DNA of 64,000 nucleotides from RUG14300 sp964561145. GTDB taxonomy: Bacteria; Bacillota; Clostridia; Christensenellales; CAG-1252. The first letter of the stretch is position 1; each line of letters begins with the position of its first letter. Under the pieces are notes generated by a model. That model had not been told where the DNA came from. It worked only from the letters and a program-made list of their open reading frames with translations, and did not search any database. A program made the translations under genes and the position numbers. Below are positions 35,705-45,193 of the stretch, one piece after another. The stretch spans positions 26,269-90,268 of the forward strand of contig CAZLNZ010000007.1 of the NCBI GenBank assembly GCA_964561145.1. Direction: 5' to 3'.

Positions 35705-36970
35705 TTACTCCTTGTTAAAGCAGTAAGCGGGGATTTGTGCCGCTCCGATATTTCTAAAGGATACTAAATAATAATTTTCACGACCGAAGGCAATGTCAAG
35801 AGCGGAAACCAAGTCTACATTCTTATCTGCAAAAGCAAGTGCTGTTCCTGCAAAGCCGCCTCCGTGAACACGTGCTGCATGAACACCTTGTAGTGATTTA
35901 AGATATTCGACAGCAGTAGGGATATATTGATTTCTGTCACCTTCCGGGAAGCAATTCTGTAAAATACACATGCTGCTAATGCCTGAATTGTTAACTTGCT
36001 CAAAGAATAGCTCTGAGTCGTTATCTTCAATAGCTTTTCTTGCAAGGTTAACTCTTTTGTTTTCACTGTAGTAATGTAGGCTTCTGAGAAGAGCTCTACC
36101 GGGGAGTTTGCGACGAAGGGTTGGATAAGCTCTTAAGAAGTCTTTTTCGGGAACCTCTCTAAGTACTTTTTTATCGAATTGCGAGGCAACAAGCTCCATT
36201 TCCTCTCTAATTGCAGCATATTGTGGAGTTAAAGAAGAATGGTCACCACCTGCATTGACGAGAACTATTTGCATCTCGGGAACTTTTTCAAGTCTGATCG
36301 GATGGGGTTCTCCGTCAAAAAAATCTATATAGCAAACACCACCGAAGGATATTGCACATTGGTCAAGTAATCCACAGGGCTTTCCAAAATACTCATATTC
36401 TGCAAGATGTGCGGCTTTCGCTTTATCGATATCTGAAATCTTGCCGTCATTATATAGCACATTAAGTATCTCTGCGATCAACAACTCGAAGGAAGCGGAA
36501 CTTGATATTCCTGCGCCTTTAAAAACATTTGAAGTGCAGGATGCAGAAAATCCTCCGACTTTAAAGCCGTTATTTACAAAATAAGCACATACTCCTCTAA
36601 TGAGAGCAGCGGAAGTTGATTTTTCCTCTTCATGAATTGAGATATCTTCCGAATCTAATGTTATAAGGGGGTAACCTTCACTTTTAAGAATTATTGTTTT
36701 TTCTGCTTTGTTGACGCATGCTAGTGTATCTAGGCTTACCGAAGCACATAATACTTCGCCGTTATTGTGGTCGGTATGGTTTCCGACAATTTCGATTCTT
36801 CCCGGGGAAGAGAACCACATGTCGGGCTTTTTTTCAAAAAGGTTGGCGTGGATGTCACTTAATATACGAAATCGTTTTTCAAGCTCTTGAGGGCAAAAAT
36901 CGCCATAAATACCTTTAAAAAACTTATTTGCAAAAATATTCCCATTAAAATTCAAAATATCGCTTGCCAT
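35705..36970 (-). CDS. galK: Galactokinase
   Basis: Phosphorylates galactose at C1 (Leloir pathway). GHMP-kinase motifs are visible. The N-terminal signature is IVGNHTDHNNGEVL (a variant of GEHTDYN). The ATP-binding loop is GAGISSSASFELL, and the C-terminal motif is RVHGGGFAGTALAFA. At 421 residues it is slightly longer than typical. AAGGAG precedes the ATG. It is divergent from galT (124 bases apart), so the two share a control region. No galE or galM is nearby. Confidence 0.94.
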   Translation of the reverse strand: MASDILNFNGNIFANKFFKGIYGDFCPQELEKRFRILSDIHANLFEKKPDMWFSSPGRIEIVGNHTDHNNGEVLCASVSLDTLACVNKAEKTIILKSEGYPLITLDSEDISIHEEEKSTSAALIRGVCAYFVNNGFKVGGFSASCTSNVFKGAGISSSASFELLIAEILNVLYNDGKISDIDKAKAAHLAEYEYFGKPCGLLDQCAISFGGVCYIDFFDGEPHPIRLEKVPEMQIVLVNAGGDHSSLTPQYAAIREEMELVASQFDKKVLREVPEKDFLRAYPTLRRKLPGRALLRSLHYYSENKRVNLARKAIEDNDSELFFEQVNNSGISSMCILQNCFPEGDRNQYIPTAVEYLKSLQGVHAARVHGGGFAGTALAFADKNVDLVSALDIAFGRENYYLVSFRNIGAAQIPAYCFNKE

Positions 36971-37022
36971 TTTTTCTCCTTTCCAATATAATCATATTGA
37001 AGATAAGTGTAAGATTATTATA

Positions 37023-37051
37023 ATTATATCACAGCTGCGTTTGCATTGCAA
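37023..37051 (-). promoter_or_regulatory. Promoter of the galK-lgt-pncB operon
   Basis: On the minus strand, TTGCAA (37046-37051), a 17-base spacer and TATAAT (37023-37028), with TGTGA before the -10 box. GCGTT and AACGC half-sites (37037-37054) flank the -35 box and could form a LacI/GalR-type operator. Confidence 0.75.
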
Positions 37052-37094
37052 CGCTAAAGATAAACAATAAATATAAAAATAGTAGGAGTATTTT

Positions 37095-39359
37095 ATGGAT
37101 TTTATCGCAAAAGACTTGGTCGCAAAAAAAATTGCTTCATTGATCAGATATGCAGTTGAATATTTGAACTTGTCCACACTTGACTCGATTTATGCACACA
37201 ATCAATTACTTGAATTGTTTGAAATCGATGCTCCCGAAGAAGTGCCGGAAACATTTGAGGGAAACATTTATTCAGATATTTTGACACCTCTGACAGAGTA
37301 TGCTTTCGATGAAGGTATTATTGATGAAGTCGGTAAAAAACTTTTTCCTACAAAGGTCATGGGATTAGTAACGCCGGCTCCTTCGATTTGTGTCGAAGAA
37401 TTCGACAAGGACGTTGCCGATTATGGTGTTAGAATAGCATCTCAGAATTTCTATAAGTTTTGCGAGAGAAGCACTTATATAAATAGAGAGCAGCTTAATA
37501 AAAACTTTACATGGACCATTAAGAGCGTAGAAGGCGACTTGTCTGCAACAATCAATGTATCTCGTCCGGAGAAGGATCCAAAAGAGATAGCGGCTGCAAA
37601 AGCGGCACCTCAAACAGGTTATCCAAAGTGTATGCTCTGTGCCGAAAATTTAGGTTATCCCGGTCGGGCAAATTTCCCTGCCAGACAGACATTAAGGTAT
37701 ATTCCTATTCCTTTAGCTGACGGAAGCTTATGGTTTATGCAATACTCCCCCTATAACTATTTTGATCAACATTGTATCTTCTTCAGTTACGATCATAAAC
37801 CGATGACTTTAGGAGAGGACAGCTTTGCCAGAATGGTTGAGTTATTACAAAACTTCCCTCACTATTTCATTGGCTCCAATGCACCACTTCCAATTGTCGG
37901 CGGATCTATTTTAGCACACGACCATTATCAAGGCGGAGCAAAGGTTATGCCCGAATTTACCCATGGAGTTAAGAGACAGTACACGCATCCGTCATATCCC
38001 GGAGTAACCTTTTCAATCGTTGATTGGTATAATTCCGTTGTTCGTATCAAAACAAAAGATTTTAAGATGGGAATCAAGGCTGTAAACAACGTCAACAAGG
38101 CTTGGGCAAAATTTAATGCTCCAAATCTTAATATTCTATCGCATACCGATGATGTTCAACATAATGCAATCACTCCCGTTTTCAGAATGGAAAGAGGTTA
38201 TCTTGTTGCTGAGCTTTTCTTGAGAAACAATCGCACGGATGAAGCACATCCTTATGGTATTTTCCATCCTACGGAGGAATATCATCATGTTAAAAAGGAA
38301 GGAATTGGCGTTATTGAGGTCATGGGTTGCTTTGTTCTCCCGGGAAAGATCGCAACTGTTATAAGAGAGATTTCCAGATTAATCAGACGTGACGGAAAAA
38401 TCGATCCTAAAGTATTAAATGATCCTAATAATATGTTGTATCCTTATAGAGATTTCTTGGTAAGATTGATTTCTGAAAAACAAATCAATAAAAATCTTGA
38501 CGAAAGGAAGGCAATGCTTAATTATCTAGGCGATAGATGCATTAAAATTTTGAAATCAACCGCTGTTTTCAAGGATGATCCTCAAGGTCAAAGGGGCTTC
38601 AACAATTTTATGCGTTACATGGGTTGTGTTGATTTCGACAATGAACTTCCCGGAAAGGAAAAAGCAAGAAAGAAAGAGGAATATCTGAAGCAGAAACAAA
38701 GATTGGCAGAAAAGAAACTTATTCGTGAAAAAAGACGTGAGCAGGAACAAGAGAAGACTGATAATGCCACTCCTCTTGTGATGGATGAAAGACCACAGCC
38801 CGGTGCAACCTTTGTACCCACTCCCAAGAAAGCACCAGTTTATAGGAATTATGTTTCTAGTCCCAAACAAGAAGTACCGGAAAGAAAGGTTATCGTAGAG
38901 GGTAAAGCACCTGTTGCACCTATTCAAGAACAAATCGTTGAACCGGTCAAACGTGGACGCGGAAGGCCTAAAAAGATTGTTGAAGACGTTCAAATTGTTG
39001 TGGATGCATCTGTAGAAGATGCTGTTACATCTATTGAAGATGCTCCTAAACGTCGTGGAAGACCTAGAAAGGTGGTGGACGATCAACCTGTTGAAAATTC
39101 GCCGGTTGTTCAAGAGAACCGAGAAGAAGCACCCGTTGAGTCTGTTAAACGTGGACGTGGAAGGCCCAAGAAGGTTGAAGAGGTTCAAAGCATTGAAACT
39201 TCTCCTATTGTTGAGAATCAAGAATTATCCGCAGAAGCTCCTAAGCGTCGTGGTAGACCTAGAAAGGTTGTAGAAGATGTTCAAGAGGCTCCTGTAGTGG
39301 TTGAGTCTGACGTAGAAACCCCAAAACGCGGACGTGGTAGACCAAAGAAAAACGTTTAA
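37095..39359 (+). CDS. galT: Galactose-1-phosphate uridylyltransferase with AT-hook tail
   Basis: Residues 1 to about 500 form a class 2 GalT, the Leloir enzyme that swaps UMP between UDP-glucose and galactose-1-phosphate. The active-site segment is GGSILAHDHYQGG, with PKCMLCAENLGYPGR upstream. The rest (about 510-754) is not part of the family. A Lys/Glu/Arg-rich helix (about 515-560) leads into five AT-hook motifs. They are KRGRGRPKK at 619 and 685, KRRGRPRK at 652 and 717, and KRGRGRPKK at 744. The spacing is about 33 residues and the two forms alternate. The frame is open throughout, with no stop or frameshift at the junction. TAGGAG precedes the ATG. Confidence 0.93.
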   Translation: MDFIAKDLVAKKIASLIRYAVEYLNLSTLDSIYAHNQLLELFEIDAPEEVPETFEGNIYSDILTPLTEYAFDEGIIDEVGKKLFPTKVMGLVTPAPSICVEEFDKDVADYGVRIASQNFYKFCERSTYINREQLNKNFTWTIKSVEGDLSATINVSRPEKDPKEIAAAKAAPQTGYPKCMLCAENLGYPGRANFPARQTLRYIPIPLADGSLWFMQYSPYNYFDQHCIFFSYDHKPMTLGEDSFARMVELLQNFPHYFIGSNAPLPIVGGSILAHDHYQGGAKVMPEFTHGVKRQYTHPSYPGVTFSIVDWYNSVVRIKTKDFKMGIKAVNNVNKAWAKFNAPNLNILSHTDDVQHNAITPVFRMERGYLVAELFLRNNRTDEAHPYGIFHPTEEYHHVKKEGIGVIEVMGCFVLPGKIATVIREISRLIRRDGKIDPKVLNDPNNMLYPYRDFLVRLISEKQINKNLDERKAMLNYLGDRCIKILKSTAVFKDDPQGQRGFNNFMRYMGCVDFDNELPGKEKARKKEEYLKQKQRLAEKKLIREKRREQEQEKTDNATPLVMDERPQPGATFVPTPKKAPVYRNYVSSPKQEVPERKVIVEGKAPVAPIQEQIVEPVKRGRGRPKKIVEDVQIVVDASVEDAVTSIEDAPKRRGRPRKVVDDQPVENSPVVQENREEAPVESVKRGRGRPKKVEEVQSIETSPIVENQELSAEAPKRRGRPRKVVEDVQEAPVVVESDVETPKRGRGRPKKNV

Positions 39360-39373
39360 TTAAGAAATGATGA

Positions 39374-39411
39374 CTACTTGTCCGAAAATTTGGACAAGTA
39401 GCCCTTTTTTT
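39374..39411 (+). terminator. Intrinsic terminator after galT
   Basis: The ten-base stem CTACTTGTCC/GGACAAGTAG with an 8-base loop is followed by CCC and a run of seven T. Confidence 0.92.
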
Positions 39412-39458
39412 GCAAAAGATTTTAAGTTATAATAATGATGTAAACTACGGAGGTTATT

Positions 39459-39587
39459 ATGACTGAAATCGTTATCGTATATGCATTAGTATTATTAATC
39501 GCACTAGGAGTTTCTTTATTTCTGAATAAACTCAGAAACAAACTTAGATTGAAGAGACTCAAGAAGAGAAGAGTTATTAATTGGTGA
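39459..39587 (+). CDS. Small membrane peptide (42 aa) upstream of WYL regulator
   Basis: A 42-residue frame starts MTEIVIVYALVLLIALGVSL, one predicted membrane helix, and ends in a strongly basic tail (KLRLKRLKKRR). CGGAGG lies 7 bases before the ATG and a TATAAT lies at 39428-39433. It ends 4 bases before the regulator start, so the two are probably translated from one mRNA. The family is unknown. It might act as a membrane sensor, a small toxin-like peptide or a modulator of the regulator. Confidence 0.65.
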   Translation: MTEIVIVYALVLLIALGVSLFLNKLRNKLRLKRLKKRRVINW

Positions 39588-39591
39588 TGTT

Positions 39592-40584
39592 ATGGAAAAA
39601 GAGTTTTCTCCAAATAAGAAAAAGATACGTTTGCTGCGTCTTTGGGAAATATTAAAGAGACGTACAGATGAAAACAATCGCTTGAGCACCAAGGAGCTAT
39701 TGTCTATGCTTGCAAGCGAGGGCTTAGAGGCTGACAGAAAAACCCTTTATGAGGATATTGCCTTGTTGAACGAGTATGGTTATGAAGTTATGTGTGATAG
39801 AGGACGGACTAACTACTATTATGTGGCTGATAGAAGTTTTGACTCCTCTGAGATAAGAATGCTTTGCGATGCAGTAAATGCTGCAAACTTTATAACCGAT
39901 AAAAAGAGTGAAGAACTAACGGAAAAACTTGCACGTCTTGGCGGTGTTAGCGGAATTGATAGTGCAATGGCTGTTGCTGTCAATTATGAGAAAACGAAGC
40001 ATTCAAATGAACAAATATGGTACAATGTGGAAGAGCTTTCTTCTGCGGCAAGAAAGAAGAAAAAGATATCCTTCAAGTATTTCGATTATAATTTGAATGG
40101 TGACAGAGTGTATCGCAAGGGCGGAATACCTTACATTGTCAACCCGCTAGGTCTTATTTATGCGGAAGATAACTACTATTTGGTCGGATATATTTTTGAA
40201 AGAGCGATTAGCTTTAGGGTTGATAGAATGGAAGGAGTATGCACACTTGACGAGAACATTACCGAGGTGGAGAGTTTACAGGATTTTGACTTGTCGGAAT
40301 TCCGCATAAAGAGTTTTTCAATGTTTGGCGGAAAAAAAATTCAAGTAGGCTTTAAAGCAGAATTGAAACTTATCGATGTTGTATTTGATAAGTTTGGCTT
40401 TGATACAAAACTTGTTCCTTTTGATGAGAATCATTTTGTGTTTAGGCAAAAAATACAAGTTAGTCCCGTATTCTTCAGTTGGGTAGCACAATTCGGCGGA
40501 GCATTAACAATAACAACTCCAAAGAGTGTAATCAAGGATTTCTGTACTTTTTGTAACAAGGTTACGGCTGAATATGATGAGTGA
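39592..40584 (+). CDS. WYL-domain transcriptional regulator
   Basis: A 330-residue regulator. The N-terminal part has a winged helix-turn-helix (RLLRLWEILKRRTDE to DRKTLYEDIALLNEYGYEV, about 12-65). The WYL ligand-binding domain follows (about 140-230), with NPLGLIYAEDNYYLVGYIFE and SFRVDRM. WYL proteins often sense nucleic-acid fragments or nucleotides and repress or activate stress and defence genes. The target is not visible; no defence genes adjoin it. A small membrane peptide gene lies 4 bases upstream. Confidence 0.88.
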   Translation: MEKEFSPNKKKIRLLRLWEILKRRTDENNRLSTKELLSMLASEGLEADRKTLYEDIALLNEYGYEVMCDRGRTNYYYVADRSFDSSEIRMLCDAVNAANFITDKKSEELTEKLARLGGVSGIDSAMAVAVNYEKTKHSNEQIWYNVEELSSAARKKKKISFKYFDYNLNGDRVYRKGGIPYIVNPLGLIYAEDNYYLVGYIFERAISFRVDRMEGVCTLDENITEVESLQDFDLSEFRIKSFSMFGGKKIQVGFKAELKLIDVVFDKFGFDTKLVPFDENHFVFRQKIQVSPVFFSWVAQFGGALTITTPKSVIKDFCTFCNKVTAEYDE

Positions 40585-40604
40585 TAAAGGGAGTTTACTT
40601 ACCT

Positions 40605-40642
40605 TACGAAACGTGTATTAACCATCAAGTGTATGTTTCGTA
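40605..40642 (+). repeat. Inverted repeat after the WYL gene
   Basis: TACGAAAC (40605-40612) and GTTTCGTA (40635-40642) pair perfectly. In RNA the stem extends to 13 pairs with G-U pairs, around a 12-base loop. No T-run follows. It lies between the WYL gene and the topoisomerase promoter. Confidence 0.45.
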
Positions 40643-40679
40643 TTGGACAATAAGTATACTTCTTTTTTATTTATAGCCC

Positions 40680-40708
40680 TTGTCAAGGGGATAATAATCG
40701 TGTATAAT
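40680..40708 (+). promoter_or_regulatory. Promoter of the topoisomerase operon
   Basis: TTGTCA (40680-40685), a 17-base spacer and TATAAT (40703-40708). The leader to the TTG start at 40781 is about 65 bases. Confidence 0.8.
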
Positions 40709-40780
40709 TTTTTAAGTCGGTATTTTTTGAATTATTTGTAGTTGATAAAATAGCGAAAAATAAATAATGGAGATAAAAAA

Positions 40781-42745
40781 TTGAGTAATTCTGAATACAA
40801 TGGACAATCGATAGATGTTTTACAGGGTCTTGAAGGCGTTAGAATGCGTCCCGGTATGTATATCGGTACAACGTCAAAAAACGGCTTACATCACTTATTG
40901 TGGGAAATATTAGACAATGCAGTTGATGAAATTGCCAATGGTTATGGTACTCGAGCAAAAATTATTTTGTATGAAGACGGCAGTGCAAGTGTAGAAGATG
41001 ACGGTAGAGGTATTCCTGTAGAGCTTCATCAAACCGGTGTTTCTTGCGTTGAGGTAGTTTTCTGTGAGCTTCACGCAGGCGGTAAGTTTAATAACAAGAA
41101 CTATGCCTTCTCCGGTGGATTGCATGGTGTCGGTGCGAGTGTTGTTAATGCTCTATCACGCTGGCTAGTGGTACGTGTAAAGAAAAACGGAATAGTATAC
41201 GAGCAAAGATTCCGCTCTTTTAAGGATACTCTTGGAAATTATCACAGTGGAAGTCCGCTTGCTCCCTGTGCACCGACAGGAGAAATTGCGGAAGGTAACG
41301 GTACTTTTGTTCAATTTCTTCCCGATAACGACGTGTTCCCCGATATAGAATGGGACTTTTCAATGATTTCAGCTCATGTTCAAGATGTAGCCTTTATGAA
41401 CAAGGGTGCAAGGTTTACTATTGAAGATAGAAGGTTGAACCATCTGAATGAGAACGGAGAACCTCATGTCGTAGAATTTTGCTATGATGGCGGTATAGTT
41501 GACTTGGTTAAATATATCAATGAGGGAAAAACTCCGATTCATAAGGATGTTATATATATTGAGGACAAGCAAGATAATCACGAAATGAGCTTAGCTATTC
41601 AATACACCGATAGTTATAGTGAAACTATTGCTTCCTATGTCAATAACATACCGACTACCGATGGCGGTATGCACGAGGCAGGCTTTAAAAGTGCTTTAAC
41701 AAGGGTTCTTAACGATTATGCAAGATCAAGGAATCTGTTGAAGGATAAGGATAATAATCTGCAAGGCGAGGATTATCGTGAGGGTATCAGTGCAGTTCTT
41801 CTTTTAAAGATGCAGAACGTACAATTTGAAGGTCAAACCAAAGGAAAGCTGGGAAATATCGAAGCAAAGACCTATGTTGAAGGCGTTTGCGTCGAAAAAC
41901 TCGGTGCATTTTTTAGTGAGAAGAAAAATTTCCCTGTAGGAGATGCGATTGTTAACAAAGCACTTGGAGCGCAAAGAGCAAGAATCGCAAGTAAAAAGGC
42001 AAAGGAAATGGCTCGTAAAACAAATACTAAGAGCAATCCTTTGTTGGGTAAATTGGAAAATTGTACCGGAAAGAATCCTAGGGTTAACGAAATATTTATC
42101 GTTGAGGGAGATTCAGCAGGCGGTACTGCAAAGCAATGTAGAAATCGTCAAACACAAGCCATTCTTCCTTTAAGAGGAAAGGTTATCAATGCCGAAAAGA
42201 AGAGAGAGGATCAACTTTTAGACAATGAGGAAATTCGTACTATCATCACCGCATTTGGTGCAGGCTATGGTTCGGATTTCAATATTGATAATCTAAAGTA
42301 TGACAAAATAATAATCTTAGCCGATGCGGACCAGGATGGCGGGCATATCAGATCGCTATTGATAACGTTCTTCTATCGTTATATGCGTCCTTTGATTACA
42401 AACGGACATTTGTATATCGGAATGCCTCCTCTCTATCGTTTGGAGAAAAAGGATCAAGTTAAGTATGTATATTCCGATAAAGAGCTTGACGATGCAATCA
42501 AAGAGTTCGGCAGAAACTATAGGTTGCAGCGTTATAAAGGTCTAGGTGAAATGAATAACGATCAATTGTGGGAAACAACAATGAATCCCGAAACACGTTC
42601 GTTAACCAGAGTTGTATTAGATGACGGAGCAATGGCGGAAAGAATGATTACGGTTCTAATGGGAGATAATATTGAAGCCAGAAAGGACTATATAAGTAAG
42701 AATGCAAACTTTAATAAAGTAGATAAATTTGAGAGAAAGGACTAA
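40781..42745 (+). CDS. parE: Type IIA DNA topoisomerase subunit B (ParE/GyrB-like)
   Basis: The ATPase subunit of a type II topoisomerase, 654 residues. The GHKL ATP site is seen in RPGMYIG, ILDNAVDEI, DDGRGIPV and GGLHGVGASVVNALS. The Toprim domain has EGDSAGG (in IVEGDSAGG) and DADQDGGHI. The start is TTG with GGAG upstream. This pair could be topoisomerase IV or a second gyrase; I favour ParE/ParC because gyrBA usually lies near the origin with dnaN and recF. It is followed 12 bases on by the A subunit. Confidence 0.85.
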   Translation: MSNSEYNGQSIDVLQGLEGVRMRPGMYIGTTSKNGLHHLLWEILDNAVDEIANGYGTRAKIILYEDGSASVEDDGRGIPVELHQTGVSCVEVVFCELHAGGKFNNKNYAFSGGLHGVGASVVNALSRWLVVRVKKNGIVYEQRFRSFKDTLGNYHSGSPLAPCAPTGEIAEGNGTFVQFLPDNDVFPDIEWDFSMISAHVQDVAFMNKGARFTIEDRRLNHLNENGEPHVVEFCYDGGIVDLVKYINEGKTPIHKDVIYIEDKQDNHEMSLAIQYTDSYSETIASYVNNIPTTDGGMHEAGFKSALTRVLNDYARSRNLLKDKDNNLQGEDYREGISAVLLLKMQNVQFEGQTKGKLGNIEAKTYVEGVCVEKLGAFFSEKKNFPVGDAIVNKALGAQRARIASKKAKEMARKTNTKSNPLLGKLENCTGKNPRVNEIFIVEGDSAGGTAKQCRNRQTQAILPLRGKVINAEKKREDQLLDNEEIRTIITAFGAGYGSDFNIDNLKYDKIIILADADQDGGHIRSLLITFFYRYMRPLITNGHLYIGMPPLYRLEKKDQVKYVYSDKELDDAIKEFGRNYRLQRYKGLGEMNNDQLWETTMNPETRSLTRVVLDDGAMAERMITVLMGDNIEARKDYISKNANFNKVDKFERKD

Positions 42746-42757
42746 TAGGTAATAAAA

Positions 42758-45181
42758 ATGAGTGAAATAATCGAAAGCAACGAGAACGGAAAATTATTTG
42801 AAAAATCCTTAGAAACCGTTATGCATGAGTCAATGATGCCTTATGCAGAGTTTATTATTACCGATAGAGCCCTTCCTAGAGTAGAGGATGGTTTAAAGCC
42901 CGTTCAAAGAAGAATTCTTTATGCGATGAACGAGCTTGGTAATATGCCGGATAAGCCCTATAAGAAATGTGCAAGAATTGTCGGTGAATGTTTAGGTAAA
43001 TATCACCCCCACGGAGACACATCGGTTTATGATGCACTTGTCAGAATGGCTCAGTCCTTCAATATGGGACAAGTTTTGGTTGACGGACAAGGTAACTATG
43101 GTTCTATCGATGGTGACGGTGCAGCGGCAATGCGTTATACAGAAGCTCGCCTTGCACCTTTGTCATTGGAGTTATTAAGAGATATCGATAAGGATACGGT
43201 ATCCTTTAGTTCAAACTTCGACGATACACTGCAAGAGCCCGATATGCTTCCTGGAAGATTTCCTAATTTATTAGTAAACGGTGCAAACGGTATTGCAATA
43301 GGTTTATCGACAAACATTCCGCCACACAACATCGGTGAAGTTGTTGATGGCGTAATAACCTATCTTCAAGGCAGAATAAAAGGAAAAGGAACAACCTTAA
43401 AGGATTTGATGGCTTGTATTCCCGCCCCGGATTTTCCAGGTGGTGGCGAAATAATACCCGATGAGATAGAGCAGGCTTATCAAACCGGAAAGGGCAAGAT
43501 AACAGTTAGAGCTAGATTCCATATCGAAAGGGAGGGAGAAAGAAAAAATGTAGTATTTACCGAGTTCCCTTATCAAGTTAATAAGAAGGATGTCCTAATT
43601 AGAATAGCCGGTTTGATGGAATCTAAAAAAGAATTGTATCAAGATATCCTTGATGTCGTTGATGAATCGGATAGAGAAGGTATTAGAGCTGTTGTAAAAC
43701 TTCGTCGCGGAGCTAATATCCCGGATATTATCAAAAACCTGTTTAAGTCTACCGATTTAAGCAAATCCTACTCCTTTAATATGGTAGCAATAGCAGATGG
43801 TAAACCAAAGCTAATGGGCTTGATGGATATCATTTCCTATTATGCGGAGTATCAAAAGAAGGTAATCAAAAAGCGTACTTTATTTGACTTAAACAAGGCA
43901 AAGGAAACTGAAGAAATTTTATGCGGATTACTTGTAGCAATCAACAATATTGATGAAGTTATTCGTATAATTAAGAAAGCTAATAATACACAAGAGGCTA
44001 AATCTACTTTAAGATTGAGGTTCTCTCTTTCCGAGAAGCAAGCAAACGCAATACTCGAGATGCGTTTGAGAAGGTTGACCGCACTCGAGGTTAATGACCT
44101 TAAGGCACAGATTGCCGAGATTAGAAAGCAGATTCTATATTTGACTGATATTTATCAAAACGATAAACGCCAATATGAAGTTGTTGTCGATGAATTGACT
44201 CAAATTAAACGTAAATATAGACAACCTAGAAGAAGTGTTATTTGTAAGGATGCAGAATTATGTTTTGCAGAGATTCAGGAAGCACAAAACAAGAATGTAC
44301 AAGGTGTTCTTCTCCGTCATAATAACGGTACGGTTAACTTTGTAACAAATCGCTCATTATCTGCTTCCAATAGAGATGTTTCGGCATTCGATTCCGACAG
44401 TGCAGTAGTCGAAATGACGCCTTGTGTAGGTAATATGATAATGTATGCGTTTACCGATAGAGGAAACTATATAAGGTTTTATCTAGAGGATATGAAGGAA
44501 ACTCGCCTCAGAGATAAAGGTTTTTCTCCCAAAAAACTATTCAAGGAGGCTCTTGAGGATGAGAAGATCATCAAAGCTTTTGTAGTCAACGAAGGTGATG
44601 AGGAAAACTTCATTATTGCATCTATTATGGATAGCGGTACAGTAAGATATACAACACTTCAAGAATATGCTTCCAATAAGGCACAATACGCACCCGGAAT
44701 CAAGTTGAAGGACGATGAGCGTGTGGTAGCGGTTGAAAAGGTAGACAAAACACTGTTAATGATATCCGGAAAGGGTAATGCAGTCAGAATTGACTGTTCC
44801 GATCCTTTAGTCAAGGGTAAGATGACAATGGGTACAGGATTTATGAAACTCGATGCCGATGATAAGATCATCTATGCCGGATTTGTTGACGATCTAACGC
44901 AAATTGTCTATTTGAGCAACGAGGCAAGAGCTAAGAAGGTATTTGCAAGGGATATCCCCGTTGTCGATAAGATGAGAAAGGGTATTTGCGTAATGAAAGA
45001 CCTGTTCTTTGCCGGAGTTGCAAAGGATGGCGGACACCTTGTGGTTTTATATGACAATGAGGAACTGAAGTATTATGAGGCAAATGAAATGCTTATTACC
45101 GATGTTTACGACAGAGGCGATCCGTTGCAGATAATGGCATATAAGGTACAAGATGCTTGCTTTAGCATTGTAGAGATCTAG
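42758..45181 (+). CDS. parC: Type IIA DNA topoisomerase subunit A (ParC/GyrA-like)
   Basis: The DNA-cutting subunit, 807 residues. The catalytic Tyr is Tyr127 in AMRYTEARL, and the nearby quinolone-site segment is KYHPHGDTSVYDALVRMAQ. The C-terminal domain is a beta-propeller. I see no QRRGGKG GyrA-box; the matching blade reads KETRLRDKGF, more like ParC of Firmicutes. Paired with the B subunit, it would decatenate or relax DNA. It is followed by a strong terminator. Confidence 0.85.
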   Translation: MSEIIESNENGKLFEKSLETVMHESMMPYAEFIITDRALPRVEDGLKPVQRRILYAMNELGNMPDKPYKKCARIVGECLGKYHPHGDTSVYDALVRMAQSFNMGQVLVDGQGNYGSIDGDGAAAMRYTEARLAPLSLELLRDIDKDTVSFSSNFDDTLQEPDMLPGRFPNLLVNGANGIAIGLSTNIPPHNIGEVVDGVITYLQGRIKGKGTTLKDLMACIPAPDFPGGGEIIPDEIEQAYQTGKGKITVRARFHIEREGERKNVVFTEFPYQVNKKDVLIRIAGLMESKKELYQDILDVVDESDREGIRAVVKLRRGANIPDIIKNLFKSTDLSKSYSFNMVAIADGKPKLMGLMDIISYYAEYQKKVIKKRTLFDLNKAKETEEILCGLLVAINNIDEVIRIIKKANNTQEAKSTLRLRFSLSEKQANAILEMRLRRLTALEVNDLKAQIAEIRKQILYLTDIYQNDKRQYEVVVDELTQIKRKYRQPRRSVICKDAELCFAEIQEAQNKNVQGVLLRHNNGTVNFVTNRSLSASNRDVSAFDSDSAVVEMTPCVGNMIMYAFTDRGNYIRFYLEDMKETRLRDKGFSPKKLFKEALEDEKIIKAFVVNEGDEENFIIASIMDSGTVRYTTLQEYASNKAQYAPGIKLKDDERVVAVEKVDKTLLMISGKGNAVRIDCSDPLVKGKMTMGTGFMKLDADDKIIYAGFVDDLTQIVYLSNEARAKKVFARDIPVVDKMRKGICVMKDLFFAGVAKDGGHLVVLYDNEELKYYEANEMLITDVYDRGDPLQIMAYKVQDACFSIVEI

Positions 45182-45193
45182 TAGCTTAAGATG

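Noticed and set aside
38556..39221. 221-residue minus-strand frame opposite the GalT tail
   Set aside because: Arg/Asn/Phe repeats arise from the AT-hook codons in reverse; no promoter or ribosome site.
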